From Halorubrum aidingense JCM 13560 (GTDB lineage Archaea > Halobacteriota > Halobacteria > Halobacteriales > Haloferacaceae), in assembly GCF_000336995.1 (NCBI RefSeq), contig NZ_AOJI01000024.1, positions 48,900 to 112,899 of the forward strand: DNA of 64,000 nucleotides, written 5' to 3'. The notes below the pieces were generated by a model. That model saw only the letters and a list, made by a program, of their open reading frames with translations. It did not search any database and was not told the origin of the DNA. Both the position numbers and the translations under genes were made by a program. Positions 1 to 8,707 of this stretch are shown here, one piece after another; positions within the stretch are counted from its first letter, which is position 1; every line of letters begins with the position of its first letter.

Positions 1-1
1 C

Positions 2-484
2 CAAAGCGTCCTCAATCAAAACGACGAGATCAAAGAGATCGCAGAGGCCTATGCCGACGGGGAGGCGTTCTTCTTCATCGGTCGGCGCCTTGGGGGGCCC
101 GTCTCCCTAGAAGGTGCACTCAAGCTCAAGGAGATCTCCTACGACCATGCTGAAGGATTCCCTGCCGGCGAACTCAAACACGGCCCGCTGGCGCTGGTCA
201 CGGAAGAGACGCCGGTACTTGCGATCCTCACCGACGGAACACGCCCTGAAGAAACTCGAAACAACGTCAAGGAAGTCCAGGCGCGCGGTGCACCGGTCAT
301 CGCGATCGCCGCCGACGGATATCAAGGAGATCACGATGTCGAGTTCGAGGTGCCAGACCTCGGACTGTTGGAGCCGCTGGTAGCAAACGTCTACCTCCAG
401 TTGTTCGCTTACCACGTCGCCAACAGCAAAGGAAGAGCAATCGACAAGCCGAGAAATCTGGCGAAGAGCGTAACTGTCGAGTGA
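2..484 (+). CDS. glmS: Glutamine-fructose-6-phosphate aminotransferase, C-terminal part (5' truncated by window edge)
   Basis: This is the last 160 residues of GlmS, which makes glucosamine-6-phosphate from fructose-6-phosphate and glutamine, the entry step to UDP-GlcNAc. The visible part is the second SIS (sugar isomerase) domain. It has the family signature region EGALKLKEISYDHAEGF, the segment ELKHGPLALV, and the near-invariant C-terminus KPRNLAKSVTVE. The reading frame is open from base 2, so the N-terminal glutaminase domain and first SIS domain lie outside the window. Its position at the head of a glycosyltransferase island fits a supply role for amino-sugar glycans. The identification is secure from the SIS motifs and C-terminus. 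Confidence 0.95.
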   Translation, partial: QSVLNQNDEIKEIAEAYADGEAFFFIGRRLGGPVSLEGALKLKEISYDHAEGFPAGELKHGPLALVTEETPVLAILTDGTRPEETRNNVKEVQARGAPVIAIAADGYQGDHDVEFEVPDLGLLEPLVANVYLQLFAYHVANSKGRAIDKPRNLAKSVTVE

Positions 485-491
485 TCATTAT

Positions 492-530
492 TGGGATAAT
501 CTCCCATTAGATGGAAGTATTGGATTTTTA
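492..530 (+). terminator. Possible terminator after glmS
   Basis: Ten bases after the glmS stop there is a small inverted repeat (TGGGA at 492-496, TCCCA at 502-506). It is followed by AT-rich sequence with a T run near 525-530. Archaeal termination mostly needs the T run, so this is a plausible but weak terminator. Confidence 0.3.
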
Positions 531-555
531 TTACGTTCTATTTTGACAATCCGGG

Positions 556-563
556 TTATAATT
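556..563 (+). promoter_or_regulatory. Candidate TATA box for the LamG lipoprotein gene
   Basis: A TTATAATT element lies 43-50 bases before the ATG at 606, in the most AT-rich stretch of this gap. With the usual archaeal distance of about 25 bases to the start of transcription, the leader would be about 20 bases. Sequence-based guess only. Confidence 0.3.
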
Positions 564-605
564 GGCAGACAAGGTTATCTTACTCAGTGACCAATATCGG
601 GTAAT

Positions 606-2447
606 ATGGTAACTGAACCGCCACCTGCCGAAAATAATTTCAAACTGACACGGCGGACGATGCTCAAACTCAGCGGCGTCTCGGCTCTCGGAACCGGTTC
701 GGTTGCCGGCTGTCTGGACGCTGACCCCGTGTCCATGCAGAGTCTCGGCTCACAGAGCCTCGGCTACGGTGGCGTACCGTACCAACTCAACGGTGGTTTC
801 ATGCCGCCTCTCTCAGTCGTAGGGCCGGGCCAAGGTATCGTAGCCCACTGGCCGCTCGACGGCAGCGGTGAGACAGCGACAGATGTCGCGGGGGGGAACA
901 ACGGCACCGTACAAGGGACACCACAACAGGGCATCCCAGGCGCATACGACTCGACGGCGTATGCGTTCGGAGCTGGCCCGGATGATTACGTGAAGATTCC
1001 GGATGCCGCCGCATTGCGCCCCGAAACGGAACTCACCTTCGCCGGATGGTTCCAGACAGAGAGCAGCGCCAACGCACAAACAGTCGTTCAGAAGGCGGAC
1101 GCTCGCTTCGGGGCCGAAGGGTATGCCGCCGAGGTACAGACACCCAACAGCCTGCGGGCCCACGTCGGCGTCGAGAGCGGGCAGGCTAGCGTAAACCCCT
1201 GGGGAGTTGCCACGCATGACGGCGAGTGGCACCACCTCGCCTGCACGTGGGACGGGAGTGCGCTCGTGATGTACCTCGACGGTGAGGAGGTCGGCCGTGA
1301 CGACTCACAGTCCGGCGCTGTGGTCCACAGCGACCGGTCGCTGTACATCGGCCGTGGCGACAACGGCTACACCAGTTACTACGCGATGAACGGCGCGATC
1401 GACGACGTTCGCGTGTATAATCGCTCTCTCAGCGCAGACGAGATCGTCTCGCTGTACGAAGGGACTAGCACAGCGGAGTCGGAACCAGACACGGGGTCGG
1501 AGCCGGACTCGGGATCGGAACCGGACTCGGGGTCGGAGCCGGACACGGGGTCGGAGCCGGACTCGGGATCGGAGCCGGACACGGGATCGGATTCGGGATC
1601 AGAACCGGACTCGGGGTCGGACACGGGGTCGGAACCTGACTCGGGGTCGGACTCGGGGTCGGACTCGGGGTCTGAGCCGACACCCGTCGATCCATCCACA
1701 CAGCCAGCCCCAGCTGCCCGCTGGCAGTTCGTCGAGACCAGCGGCGCAACGATCGCTGACAGCGCGGGATCGAACGACGGCTTCGTTCGTGGATCGCCAG
1801 TGCTCGACGCGGCAGGTGTCTTCGAAAGTTCCGGAATTTCGTTCGGAGGAGCCCCCGAAGATTACGTCGAGATGCCGAACGCGGGCGCGCTGCGGCCGAC
1901 AGAAGCACTCACCTTCGGCGGATGGTTCCGCACCGACAGCGGCGAGAACGAGCAGACGATCGTTCAGAAGGCGGACGCCCGCTTCGGAGCCGAAGGGTAT
2001 GCCGTCGAGGTACAGACACCCAACAGCCTGCGGGCCCACGTTGGCGTCGAGAGCGGACAAGCCAGCGTGAATCCGCGAGGGATCGCTACGCACGACGGAG
2101 CGTGGCACCACCTCGCCTGCACGTGGGACGGGAGTGCGCTCGTGATGTACCTCGACGGTGAGGAAGTCGACCGCGACGACTCACAGTCCGGCGCTGTGGT
2201 CCACAGCGACCGGTCGCTGTACGTCGGCCGTGGCGACAACGGCTACGCCAGTTACTACGCGATGAACGGCGCGATCGACGACGTCCGTGTCTACGATACG
2301 GCGCTTACTACCCAACAGATCGGCGCCCTACTCGACGTCGCCGCGAGTGACGAACCAACCGATTCCGACACACCGACAGTTCCGAACGATGAGTTCGGCG
2401 AAGGCGGCTACGGGAGCTACGGCTACGGTGGGGTCGAGGAAAACTAA
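606..2447 (+). CDS. Tat-exported lipoprotein with two LamG/concanavalin-A-like domains
   Basis: A 613-residue surface lipoprotein. The N-terminus has a twin-arginine signal (RR at 16-17) and a lipobox ending at Cys36 (SVAGC), so it should be Tat-exported folded and lipid-anchored. Two LamG-like jellyroll domains follow, at about residues 75-288 and 368-578. Both carry the family pattern HWPLDG or RWQFVE, then TFAGWF or [17 protein letters not shown] and IDDVRVYN. They are joined by an acidic linker of about 70 residues made of repeated [12 protein letters not shown] units. LamG-like domains usually bind carbohydrate or protein ligands, so a matrix- or glycan-binding role is inferred. The stop is one base before the ATG of the next gene, suggesting translational coupling. 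The ligand is unknown. Confidence 0.85.
   Translation: MVTEPPPAENNFKLTRRTMLKLSGVSALGTGSVAGCLDADPVSMQSLGSQSLGYGGVPYQLNGGFMPPLSVVGPGQGIVAHWPLDGSGETATDVAGGNNGTVQGTPQQGIPGAYDSTAYAFGAGPDDYVKIPDAAALRPETELTFAGWFQTESSANAQTVVQKADARFGAEGYAAEVQTPNSLRAHVGVESGQASVNPWGVATHDGEWHHLACTWDGSALVMYLDGEEVGRDDSQSGAVVHSDRSLYIGRGDNGYTSYYAMNGAIDDVRVYNRSLSADEIVSLYEGTSTAESEPDTGSEPDSGSEPDSGSEPDTGSEPDSGSEPDTGSDSGSEPDSGSDTGSEPDSGSDSGSDSGSEPTPVDPSTQPAPAARWQFVETSGATIADSAGSNDGFVRGSPVLDAAGVFESSGISFGGAPEDYVEMPNAGALRPTEALTFGGWFRTDSGENEQTIVQKADARFGAEGYAVEVQTPNSLRAHVGVESGQASVNPRGIATHDGAWHHLACTWDGSALVMYLDGEEVDRDDSQSGAVVHSDRSLYVGRGDNGYASYYAMNGAIDDVRVYDTALTTQQIGALLDVAASDEPTDSDTPTVPNDEFGEGGYGSYGYGGVEEN
1480..1680 (+). repeat. In-frame tandem repeat encoding the EPDSGS linker
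   Basis: About eleven degenerate 12- to 18-base units of the form cggagccggactcggggt run in frame through the lipoprotein gene. They encode Glu/Asp-Pro-Asp-Ser/Thr-Gly-Ser repeats. The unit size keeps the frame, so copy-number changes would alter linker length without breaking the protein. Confidence 0.85.
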
Positions 2448-2448
2448 C

Positions 2449-3774
2449 ATGACAGACAATCACCAATACGAAACCCCTGCTGCAGGGACCCAAAACTGGG
2501 ATGAACCGCTGAACCGCAATTTCGAACGTATCGACACGGACGTCGAAATCCGCGATACCGACGCCAGTCGGTCGAACTACGTCGCCAAGACCGGCGCGAA
2601 GTTCCTCGCGACCGACACCGGAAACGTGTATCTCGGCGACGGTGGGTCGTGGAGTCAGCTCGGAACGATCGGCTCCGGCGGCTCCGCCGGAGGCGGAAGC
2701 GACGTCGTTTCGCTGCTGTTAGCCGGCCTCGTCGTCGCCGTCGGGAAGAACAACACGAGCCCCCGATCCGTTGACCCCGCCGAGACAGACACGCCGATTC
2801 AGGACGCGCTCGACATCGTGAGCGCCGCTGGTGGCGGTGAGGTGCGGCTCCCGGCAGGCGTCGTCGAGGAGACCGGCCCGATCCGGCCGTACGAGGAGAC
2901 GCAAATTCTCGGTCTGGGCGTCGAGATCTCCAAGATCTCGATCACCGACCGGAGCGCGGACGGGATCCTGTTCGATCGAGAATCCGGCGTCAGCCGCGTC
3001 AGACTCGACGGCTTCGCACTAAACGGGCCGGCCGGGACCGGACCGACGGGAGTCGCTATTCACCACACCAACAGAGACACCCAAGACCTCCTCGTCGGCC
3101 GACTGCTGTTCTGGGGATGGAACAACTCGGTCTACCGCGTCGACGAGGGCGTCGGCCCGTTCCAGTGTCGCCACGAACAGCTCACCATCTACGAGTGTGA
3201 CGCCGGTGACCAAGACGGACTGTTCGAGTTCCGCTCGTGGTACGGCCCTGCGAACTGGTTCGGTACCATCGCGGCCTACCCGAGCGCGAACGTGAGCGGG
3301 CAGAACACCACCGTGTTCTTCTCACGCGGCGGGACCCAAACCGTCGACTACCTCACGATGGGCGGTTCGGCCGGTGTGGCCATCGATCAGACGTGGGACA
3401 GCGTCATCGAGTTCGGCAACGTCCATTGGGAGCCCACGTCGAACCCGACAAACCCGTCGGCGATCATCCGCCTGCGCGGCCACGGCACAGCCGTCATCGA
3501 CACGGTCAAGCACGTCACCGGCGTCGCCGACTACGTCTACGAACTCGGATACGACGACTACAACGGTCGCGGCCCGGGCAGGAAGATCCTCGGCCCGTAC
3601 ATCGAACTCGGTGCAGCCGCAGACATCACCGGCGGTATCGTCAATCTCGCCGCCCCGGTCGATCCAGCCGAACCGTCGCTGTATCAGGGATCTCCCGACG
3701 ACGTGACGGTCACGCACAACGAGGGCTCGACCGGCGGGTTCCGCGCACTTGGAACTGCTGGAACCGGGTTCTGA
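2449..3774 (+). CDS. Right-handed beta-helix (pectate-lyase-like fold) protein with tail-fibre-like N-terminus
   Basis: A 441-residue protein. I start it at the ATG one base after the previous stop; an upstream in-frame ATG would overlap the LamG gene by 160 bases. Residues about 1-85 include NWDEPLNRNFERID, a pattern I associate with phage tail or appendage proteins, and a Gly/Ser-rich spacer. From about residue 105 the pattern IQDALDIVSAAGGGEVRLPAG is typical of the first coil of pectate-lyase-type beta helices. The later core (YGPANWFGTIAAYPSA) is shared with the gene at 6049-7209, its paralogue. No signal peptide is visible, unlike that paralogue. Catalytic residues cannot be assigned. 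A glycan-binding or glycan-cleaving role is inferred from fold and neighbours. Confidence 0.7.
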   Translation: MTDNHQYETPAAGTQNWDEPLNRNFERIDTDVEIRDTDASRSNYVAKTGAKFLATDTGNVYLGDGGSWSQLGTIGSGGSAGGGSDVVSLLLAGLVVAVGKNNTSPRSVDPAETDTPIQDALDIVSAAGGGEVRLPAGVVEETGPIRPYEETQILGLGVEISKISITDRSADGILFDRESGVSRVRLDGFALNGPAGTGPTGVAIHHTNRDTQDLLVGRLLFWGWNNSVYRVDEGVGPFQCRHEQLTIYECDAGDQDGLFEFRSWYGPANWFGTIAAYPSANVSGQNTTVFFSRGGTQTVDYLTMGGSAGVAIDQTWDSVIEFGNVHWEPTSNPTNPSAIIRLRGHGTAVIDTVKHVTGVADYVYELGYDDYNGRGPGRKILGPYIELGAAADITGGIVNLAAPVDPAEPSLYQGSPDDVTVTHNEGSTGGFRALGTAGTGF

Positions 3775-3840
3775 TCCGGGGTGACTGCTTTCCGAAATGA
3801 GGGATTAAGTACGGACCTCTCGCAGTAATAAGCACCCAGT

Positions 3841-4956
3841 ATGGCTGGCGATTCCCCATCGACCGATCTCCTTGTCCACTCCCGCTATCGCACACGTGGA
3901 ATGGTTCGTTCGCTCCGACAGACCCTCGCTAAATTCGGAGTCATCGAGCGCATGGCATGGCACGCCGGTGAGTGGCTTCATATGCGGACGCCGTCCAGTC
4001 AGCATTACCCCGATCCGGTCGACGTGACCGGGCGATACGACCGCGAAACGGTGCCGTCCTATCCCGTCGACGCCGACAGTCCACCGTCGAACTTCGAGGC
4101 GGTCAGCGGCATCAATCCCGTCGTAACGGCGGCGGACGTGACTGATTTCGGTCGAACTGACTGCGTCGCCGACCCGTTTCTATTTATCACGGAGACTGGC
4201 CGCTGGCATCTCTTTTTCGAGGTCTATACGCACAACCGAACGCCGACGGCGGCGATTGCGCACGCGGAGAGCGACGACGGCTACGACTGGACCTACGACC
4301 GAGTCGTTCTCGAAACCGACGAACACCTCTCGTATCCGTACGTGTTCCGGTGGGAAGGCGACCACTACATGATTCCCGATCGGTGGGCGAAAGAGCTGGG
4401 ACCGGCGCCGGTGACGCTGTATCGTGCCGAATCGTTCCCGGAGACGTGGACACCGGTGGCTGATCTCGTCACGCCAGAGACGCCGCTACACGATTTCAGC
4501 GTCTTTCGCTGGGAGGATCGCTGGTGGGGAATCCTCGGTGACGGGACGGACCTCTACGCGTACTACAGCGACGATCTCGAATCACCGGCATGGACACCTC
4601 ACGAAGCGAATCCGATCGTTGAGGACCGCCCGAAGGCCGCCCGTCCCGGAGGGCGACCGCTCGTGTTCGAGGATCGGATTCTCGCGTTTTATCAGGACTG
4701 TGCGAACCGGTACGGCGAGCAAATCCACGCGTACGAAATCACTGAACTGACGCCCACGAATTACGAGGACCGTCAGCGGGGTGACGGTCCCGCCGTGGCG
4801 CCCCCGGGGGGACTCGGGTGGAACTCCGGGGCGATACACCAGGTCGATCCGTGGTTCGACGGCGACGGATGGCACTGCGCGGTCGACGGGAATCTCGGGC
4901 TGGGATACCAAGTGTTCGGCGAGCACCACTGGGCGATCGGGATCTATCGGGCGTGA
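3841..4956 (+). CDS. GH43/GINT1-like five-bladed beta-propeller protein
   Basis: A 371-residue protein whose repeated blades carry Asp-rich turns such as ADPFLF, GRWHLFFEVY, SYPYVFRWEGDHYMIPD, HDFSVFRWEDRWW and RPGGRPL. This layout matches the five-bladed propeller family related to glycoside hydrolase 43/32. That family includes the N-terminal domain of glucosamine inositolphosphorylceramide transferases and many sugar-cluster proteins. There is no signal peptide or transmembrane segment, so it is probably cytoplasmic. A gap of 66 bases separates it from the beta-helix gene, and it converges with the GT2 gene downstream. A role in glycan synthesis or modification is inferred from context; the reaction is unknown. 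Confidence 0.65.
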   Translation: MAGDSPSTDLLVHSRYRTRGMVRSLRQTLAKFGVIERMAWHAGEWLHMRTPSSQHYPDPVDVTGRYDRETVPSYPVDADSPPSNFEAVSGINPVVTAADVTDFGRTDCVADPFLFITETGRWHLFFEVYTHNRTPTAAIAHAESDDGYDWTYDRVVLETDEHLSYPYVFRWEGDHYMIPDRWAKELGPAPVTLYRAESFPETWTPVADLVTPETPLHDFSVFRWEDRWWGILGDGTDLYAYYSDDLESPAWTPHEANPIVEDRPKAARPGGRPLVFEDRILAFYQDCANRYGEQIHAYEITELTPTNYEDRQRGDGPAVAPPGGLGWNSGAIHQVDPWFDGDGWHCAVDGNLGLGYQVFGEHHWAIGIYRA

Positions 4957-4992
4957 CGAGAAGCCCCCAGAGGTGGCGGACGAGGGACGTTC

Positions 4993-6003
4993 CTAATGCG
5001 TGGGGTCCCGCGTAGCGATACCTTCCAAGAATCCGATCCCGTAGCAGGTGTACTGCGCCGCGAGCATGACCGGGACAAGCAACGCCGACAGAGTTCGCCG
5101 TTCGCGATACACCTGAGCGGTCGCGTACGCACTCACAAGCAGGAACGAGGCGAACAGCAGCGGGACGTACCGCGGCTTTCGAGACGTCAGATCGATCGCC
5201 GCGGCGAGTGTCCCGCAGCCGAGTGCCACCGACGGTAGCGCGGAGTACCATCGGATGATCTTCCCGTGGCGGCGCTGGATGCGGGCCATCGCGTAGCCGT
5301 ACGAGCGGCTCTTTTTGCAGTACGCACCGAGGTTGGCCGAGAGGTGGTGCGAGACGGCGATCGACGGATCGAAGACGAACCGATACCCGTCTTCCGACAG
5401 CCGGAAGTGGAACTCGGCGTCCTCACCGACGTTGACCGCGTCATCGTAGCGGTACGAGTCGAAAACCGTCGCGTCGTACATGACGTTACACGCCGCGACC
5501 GAGCGGACGGTGCGGACCTCGTCGATCGCATGGGACTGTGGTGAGCCGCCGGATCCGAAGACGGTCCCCTGGACGCTACCGACCAGTTTACTGAACCACG
5601 GATCGTCTGCGAACGGCCGGTTCGGACCTCCGACGCCGACGATACGCTCGTCGTGTTGGCTTTCGATACGGTCGACGTGCGATCGGAGCCACGTTGCGGG
5701 AACCGCACAGTCCGAGTCGGTGAAGGCGACGTAGTCACCGGTCGCGACGTCGACCCCGTGGTTTCGGCACGCGCCGATAGTTCCCCCGTCGACGACGCGG
5801 AACGTCGCATCGAACTCGGCGACTATCGTTTCAGTGCCGTCACTACTTCCCCCGTCGACGACGATCACTTCGTACCGATCGGTCGGGTACGTCTGCTCGG
5901 CGAGCGAAGACAGCGTCTCTCCGATGGTCGCCTCGGAGTTGTAGGTGACGACGACGACCGACACCAGCGGGTCGGAAGCGCCAGCAGATGGCTGGTTTGA
6001 CAC
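4993..6003 (-). CDS. Family 2 glycosyltransferase with C-terminal membrane segments
   Basis: A 336-residue GT2 enzyme. The GT-A fold is clear: VSVVVVTYNSE at 14-24, IVVDGGSSDGT at 47-57, and the metal/nucleotide-binding DSD at 96-98 within YVAFTDSDCAVP. GEDAEFHFRL, about residue 215, fits the acceptor-side ED motif. Two or more hydrophobic segments near residues 245-325 probably hold it to the membrane, as in enzymes that use lipid-linked acceptors. It follows the lipoprotein beta-helix gene on the same strand after 45 bases, so the two are probably co-transcribed. Donor and acceptor sugars cannot be read from sequence. Confidence 0.9.
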   Translation of the reverse strand: MSNQPSAGASDPLVSVVVVTYNSEATIGETLSSLAEQTYPTDRYEVIVVDGGSSDGTETIVAEFDATFRVVDGGTIGACRNHGVDVATGDYVAFTDSDCAVPATWLRSHVDRIESQHDERIVGVGGPNRPFADDPWFSKLVGSVQGTVFGSGGSPQSHAIDEVRTVRSVAACNVMYDATVFDSYRYDDAVNVGEDAEFHFRLSEDGYRFVFDPSIAVSHHLSANLGAYCKKSRSYGYAMARIQRRHGKIIRWYSALPSVALGCGTLAAAIDLTSRKPRYVPLLFASFLLVSAYATAQVYRERRTLSALLVPVMLAAQYTCYGIGFLEGIATRDPTH

Positions 6004-6048
6004 GAGTGTATCTCTGACTGCGTTTGAATAATGGTGTCGGTGACTCGT

Positions 6049-7209
6049 TCAGCCCAGACCCTGTCCAGCAGAGCCTAGCACGCGGAGGCTCCCCGTTCCC
6101 GACGGTCCGGTCACGTCGACGTCTGACGAGCGGCCGAAATACCACGAGCGGCGGTCGGGATCGAGCCGGCCGGAGACGTGTATGGTGTTCCGCTGAATCG
6201 TCCCGCGACCGCTCACAGAGCCGGACAGGACCGCGTCACCGGCCCCTTCGCTGAGTTCGTACACGTACCGGACCGCCTCCGAGTCGACGAGCACGTCGTC
6301 GAACCGAGTCGCTCCGTTGGGACCGATGCGAACGAGAGAGCGAGGAACGGTTCGCTGCCCGGTCGGTTCGTAGTGGAGTCGGCCGACACGGAGGCGACCG
6401 TTCTGGGAGTCTACGAGCCGCCCGGCCGTCGTCCCCGTCGTGATGTCACCGACTGTGAGCTCGCCGCCACGCTGGTGTAACAGCACGCTGTTGGCCCCGC
6501 TGCGAGCGGCCGACGGATAGGCGACGATAGTGCCGAACCAGTTGGCCGGCCCGTACGAGGAGCGCCACTCGATCAGTGCCCGCTCATCGCCGGCGTCACA
6601 CTCGTCCATCCGGAGAAAGTCGTGGCGACACTGGAACGGGCCGACGCCCTCGTCGACGCGGTAGACCGAGTTGTTCCACGCCCAGCAGTAGAGCCGACCG
6701 ACGTAGAAGTCCGCGGGATCGCTCACCGGGTCGGTACCGTTATCACAGAAGTGAATCGCCACACCGGAGGACGACTGCTGACCCGGTCCGCGTAGTTCGA
6801 AGCCGTCGAGCTGGACACGGCTTGCGCGGGGCGATCGGTCGAACCGGATGCCGTCGGTGTCCGGCTGGGTGATCTGGAGGACCGAGACGTTCATCCCGTA
6901 GCCGTATATGCCGGTGTTCCGGTGTGGACGAACCGGCCCCCGTTCGCGGACGATTCCCGGCGGCAGATAGACACGGCCGCCTGATTCGGCGACGAAGTCG
7001 AGCGCGTCTTGAACCGGCGTCTCGGTCTCAGTCGGCTCGATGGCCGTGGTCTCAAGATCGCGTCCGATGGCGACGATGTGACCACGGGTCAGCGGTTCGG
7101 GTGGCGGTGTAGACATCTGGTCACCCCATCCCGAACAGCCTGCAGTCGCCGACGCAAGCATTACCGCGAGATATGAACGCCGATCCAGTGGGCTGGTCAC
7201 GGCGGCCAC
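6049..7209 (-). CDS. Tat lipoprotein with right-handed beta-helix domain
   Basis: A 386-residue lipoprotein. It starts with a twin-arginine motif (RR at 10-11) and a lipobox ending at Cys25 (ATAGC). The rest is a beta-helix domain beginning with VQDALDFVAESGGRVYLPPG and containing DGIRFDRSPRASRVQLDGFEL and YGPANWFGTIVAYPSA. These segments match the paralogue at 2449-3774 closely, including VYRVDEGVGPFQCRHD. It should sit on the outer face of the membrane. Such folds occur in polysaccharide lyases, epimerases and binding proteins; I see no certain catalytic set. It is likely the first gene of an operon with the downstream GT2. Confidence 0.75.
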   Translation of the reverse strand: MAAVTSPLDRRSYLAVMLASATAGCSGWGDQMSTPPPEPLTRGHIVAIGRDLETTAIEPTETETPVQDALDFVAESGGRVYLPPGIVRERGPVRPHRNTGIYGYGMNVSVLQITQPDTDGIRFDRSPRASRVQLDGFELRGPGQQSSSGVAIHFCDNGTDPVSDPADFYVGRLYCWAWNNSVYRVDEGVGPFQCRHDFLRMDECDAGDERALIEWRSSYGPANWFGTIVAYPSAARSGANSVLLHQRGGELTVGDITTGTTAGRLVDSQNGRLRVGRLHYEPTGQRTVPRSLVRIGPNGATRFDDVLVDSEAVRYVYELSEGAGDAVLSGSVSGRGTIQRNTIHVSGRLDPDRRSWYFGRSSDVDVTGPSGTGSLRVLGSAGQGLG

Positions 7210-7255
7210 CTACGACGGAATCGGAGGAACACACGTCCCGCCATACTTCCCCAAC

Positions 7256-7267
7256 CATTATAAATCG
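7256..7267 (-). promoter_or_regulatory. Candidate TATA box for the lipoprotein beta-helix gene
   Basis: On the minus strand a GATTTATAATGG element lies about 47-58 bases upstream of the ATG at 7209. It is in the divergent gap shared with the first GT4 gene (7210-7468) and is the best TATA match in that gap. Confidence 0.4.
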
Positions 7268-7468
7268 TCGCTGCCGGGCTGTGAACTCCCCGGTCCACCG
7301 CCACTGATGGGAGAGACTGTTCGAGACGCGTTCGTCGGTGGTCGCGGGACGCCACGGTAAGTGAATCATAACCGTTCGTGTCCTGGATTTTCCCGGAAAG
7401 CATAACAGTCCCCCCAGTAGTTAGTTAGACGAACTTACTGCTGCGACGACTCGTGGCGGCATGGTACT

Positions 7469-8707
7469 ATGACAGACAACCGGAACACCCAGACAGATGC
7501 GGACACGGAGACAGCGAGGGGTTCATACCGCGTCCTCGGCTGTGCGTTTGAACACCCGAATCACGTGTTCCAAGTCCGGACTCCGTTTAACCACCGCTCG
7601 TTCGACGCGCTCAACGCTACCGGGGTGGACCTCGATGTGGTGTCACCGACGCCGTTTGCGCCACCAGTGGGACCGTACTCGGACTACCGACACGTCCCGA
7701 AGACGGAACAGTGGGGCTCCTATCGAGTTCATTACCCCCGATTCCTGTACATGCTGCCCAAGAAGTACTTCTATCACGTCTCGGGGAACTCCGCACAAAA
7801 GCGCGTGACGAGGTACGTCGAACGGACCTTCGAGACGCCCCATGACGTCGTCCAGACCTGCGGATTCTATCTCGACGGCTACGCCAGCCTCGAATACTGC
7901 CGAAAGCACGACATTCCGTTGGTCGCGCTCTCACACGCCGGTGATTTGAAAAACTTCGATCGCTTCAACAAGACGGTCCAGTCGCAGATCCGCGAGACGA
8001 TCGACTACTGTTCGGCCGTCTTGACCGTCAGCGACGAACTCGCAGACGTCGCCAGACGCTTTGCGCCCGCCAGCAAGGTGACGACGCTCCCCATCGGCGA
8101 AGACCCAGAAAAGTATCCGACGGACCGCCGGGAGGCGATCCGGCGAGAACTCGGCATCGCTCCCGAGACGAAGCTACTGCTGTTCGTCGGGCGCTTCGAG
8201 GAGGAGAAAGGGGTCCGCGAGTTGGTCGCCGCGCTCGAGGCGCTGGACCGCGACGACGTGGCCGTTGCCGCCGTCGGTCACGGCGGCGCGCTGCGTTGGT
8301 GGTTCCTCGAGCAGTTGGGTGAGCTGTCGCACCCGTCGCACGCCTACTGGGAGTTGGACCCCATCGCGGTCCGTCGGCTCCACGTGGCATCGGATCTGCT
8401 TGTCCTCCCGAGCCATTTCGAGGCTCGACCAACGGTCATTTACGAAGCAATGGCCGCGAAGACACCCGTGTTGGCGTCGAACGTCGGCGGCATTCCGGAG
8501 ATGATCGTCGACGGCGAGACGGGGGTGTTGACGCCCGCGAGCGACGCCGATCGGTTGCGAAAGGCCTTGGAGTACCTCCTTGATGATCCCGAGCGGCTCC
8601 GAACGATGGGTGCGGCCGGCCATCAGCGGCTGCTCGACCAAGAGTGGACCTGGACACACCACGCTCACCAACTTTCCGAGATTCACAGAGAGGTTATGAA
8701 TGAATAA
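7469..8707 (+). CDS. Family 4 glycosyltransferase, first copy
   Basis: A 412-residue GT4 enzyme with a GT-B fold. The C-terminal half has the donor-binding signatures LLLFVGRFEEEKGVREL near residue 235, and the E-x7-E region ARPTVIYEAMAAKTPV followed by NVGGIPEMIVDGETGVL at about 318-352. The N-terminal half (NHRSFDALN, YPRFLYMLPKKYFYHVSG) is nearly the same as in the gene at 9647-10870, so the two are duplicates. The ATG overlaps a three-codon ORF (ATG at 7461, TGA at 7470). Its end overlaps the next GT2 start by eight bases. It probably adds a hexose to a membrane- or lipid-linked glycan. Confidence 0.9.
   Translation: MTDNRNTQTDADTETARGSYRVLGCAFEHPNHVFQVRTPFNHRSFDALNATGVDLDVVSPTPFAPPVGPYSDYRHVPKTEQWGSYRVHYPRFLYMLPKKYFYHVSGNSAQKRVTRYVERTFETPHDVVQTCGFYLDGYASLEYCRKHDIPLVALSHAGDLKNFDRFNKTVQSQIRETIDYCSAVLTVSDELADVARRFAPASKVTTLPIGEDPEKYPTDRREAIRRELGIAPETKLLLFVGRFEEEKGVRELVAALEALDRDDVAVAAVGHGGALRWWFLEQLGELSHPSHAYWELDPIAVRRLHVASDLLVLPSHFEARPTVIYEAMAAKTPVLASNVGGIPEMIVDGETGVLTPASDADRLRKALEYLLDDPERLRTMGAAGHQRLLDQEWTWTHHAHQLSEIHREVMNE

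Noticed and set aside
1480..1680. Tandem repeat considered as a CRISPR array
   Set aside because: Units are 12-18 bases, in frame with the lipoprotein and without unique spacers, so they encode a linker.
7461..7472. Three-codon ORF (ATG GTA CTA TGA) overlapping the first GT4 start
   Set aside because: It gives an ATGA overlap, but at three codons it is well within chance and cannot be called a leader peptide.
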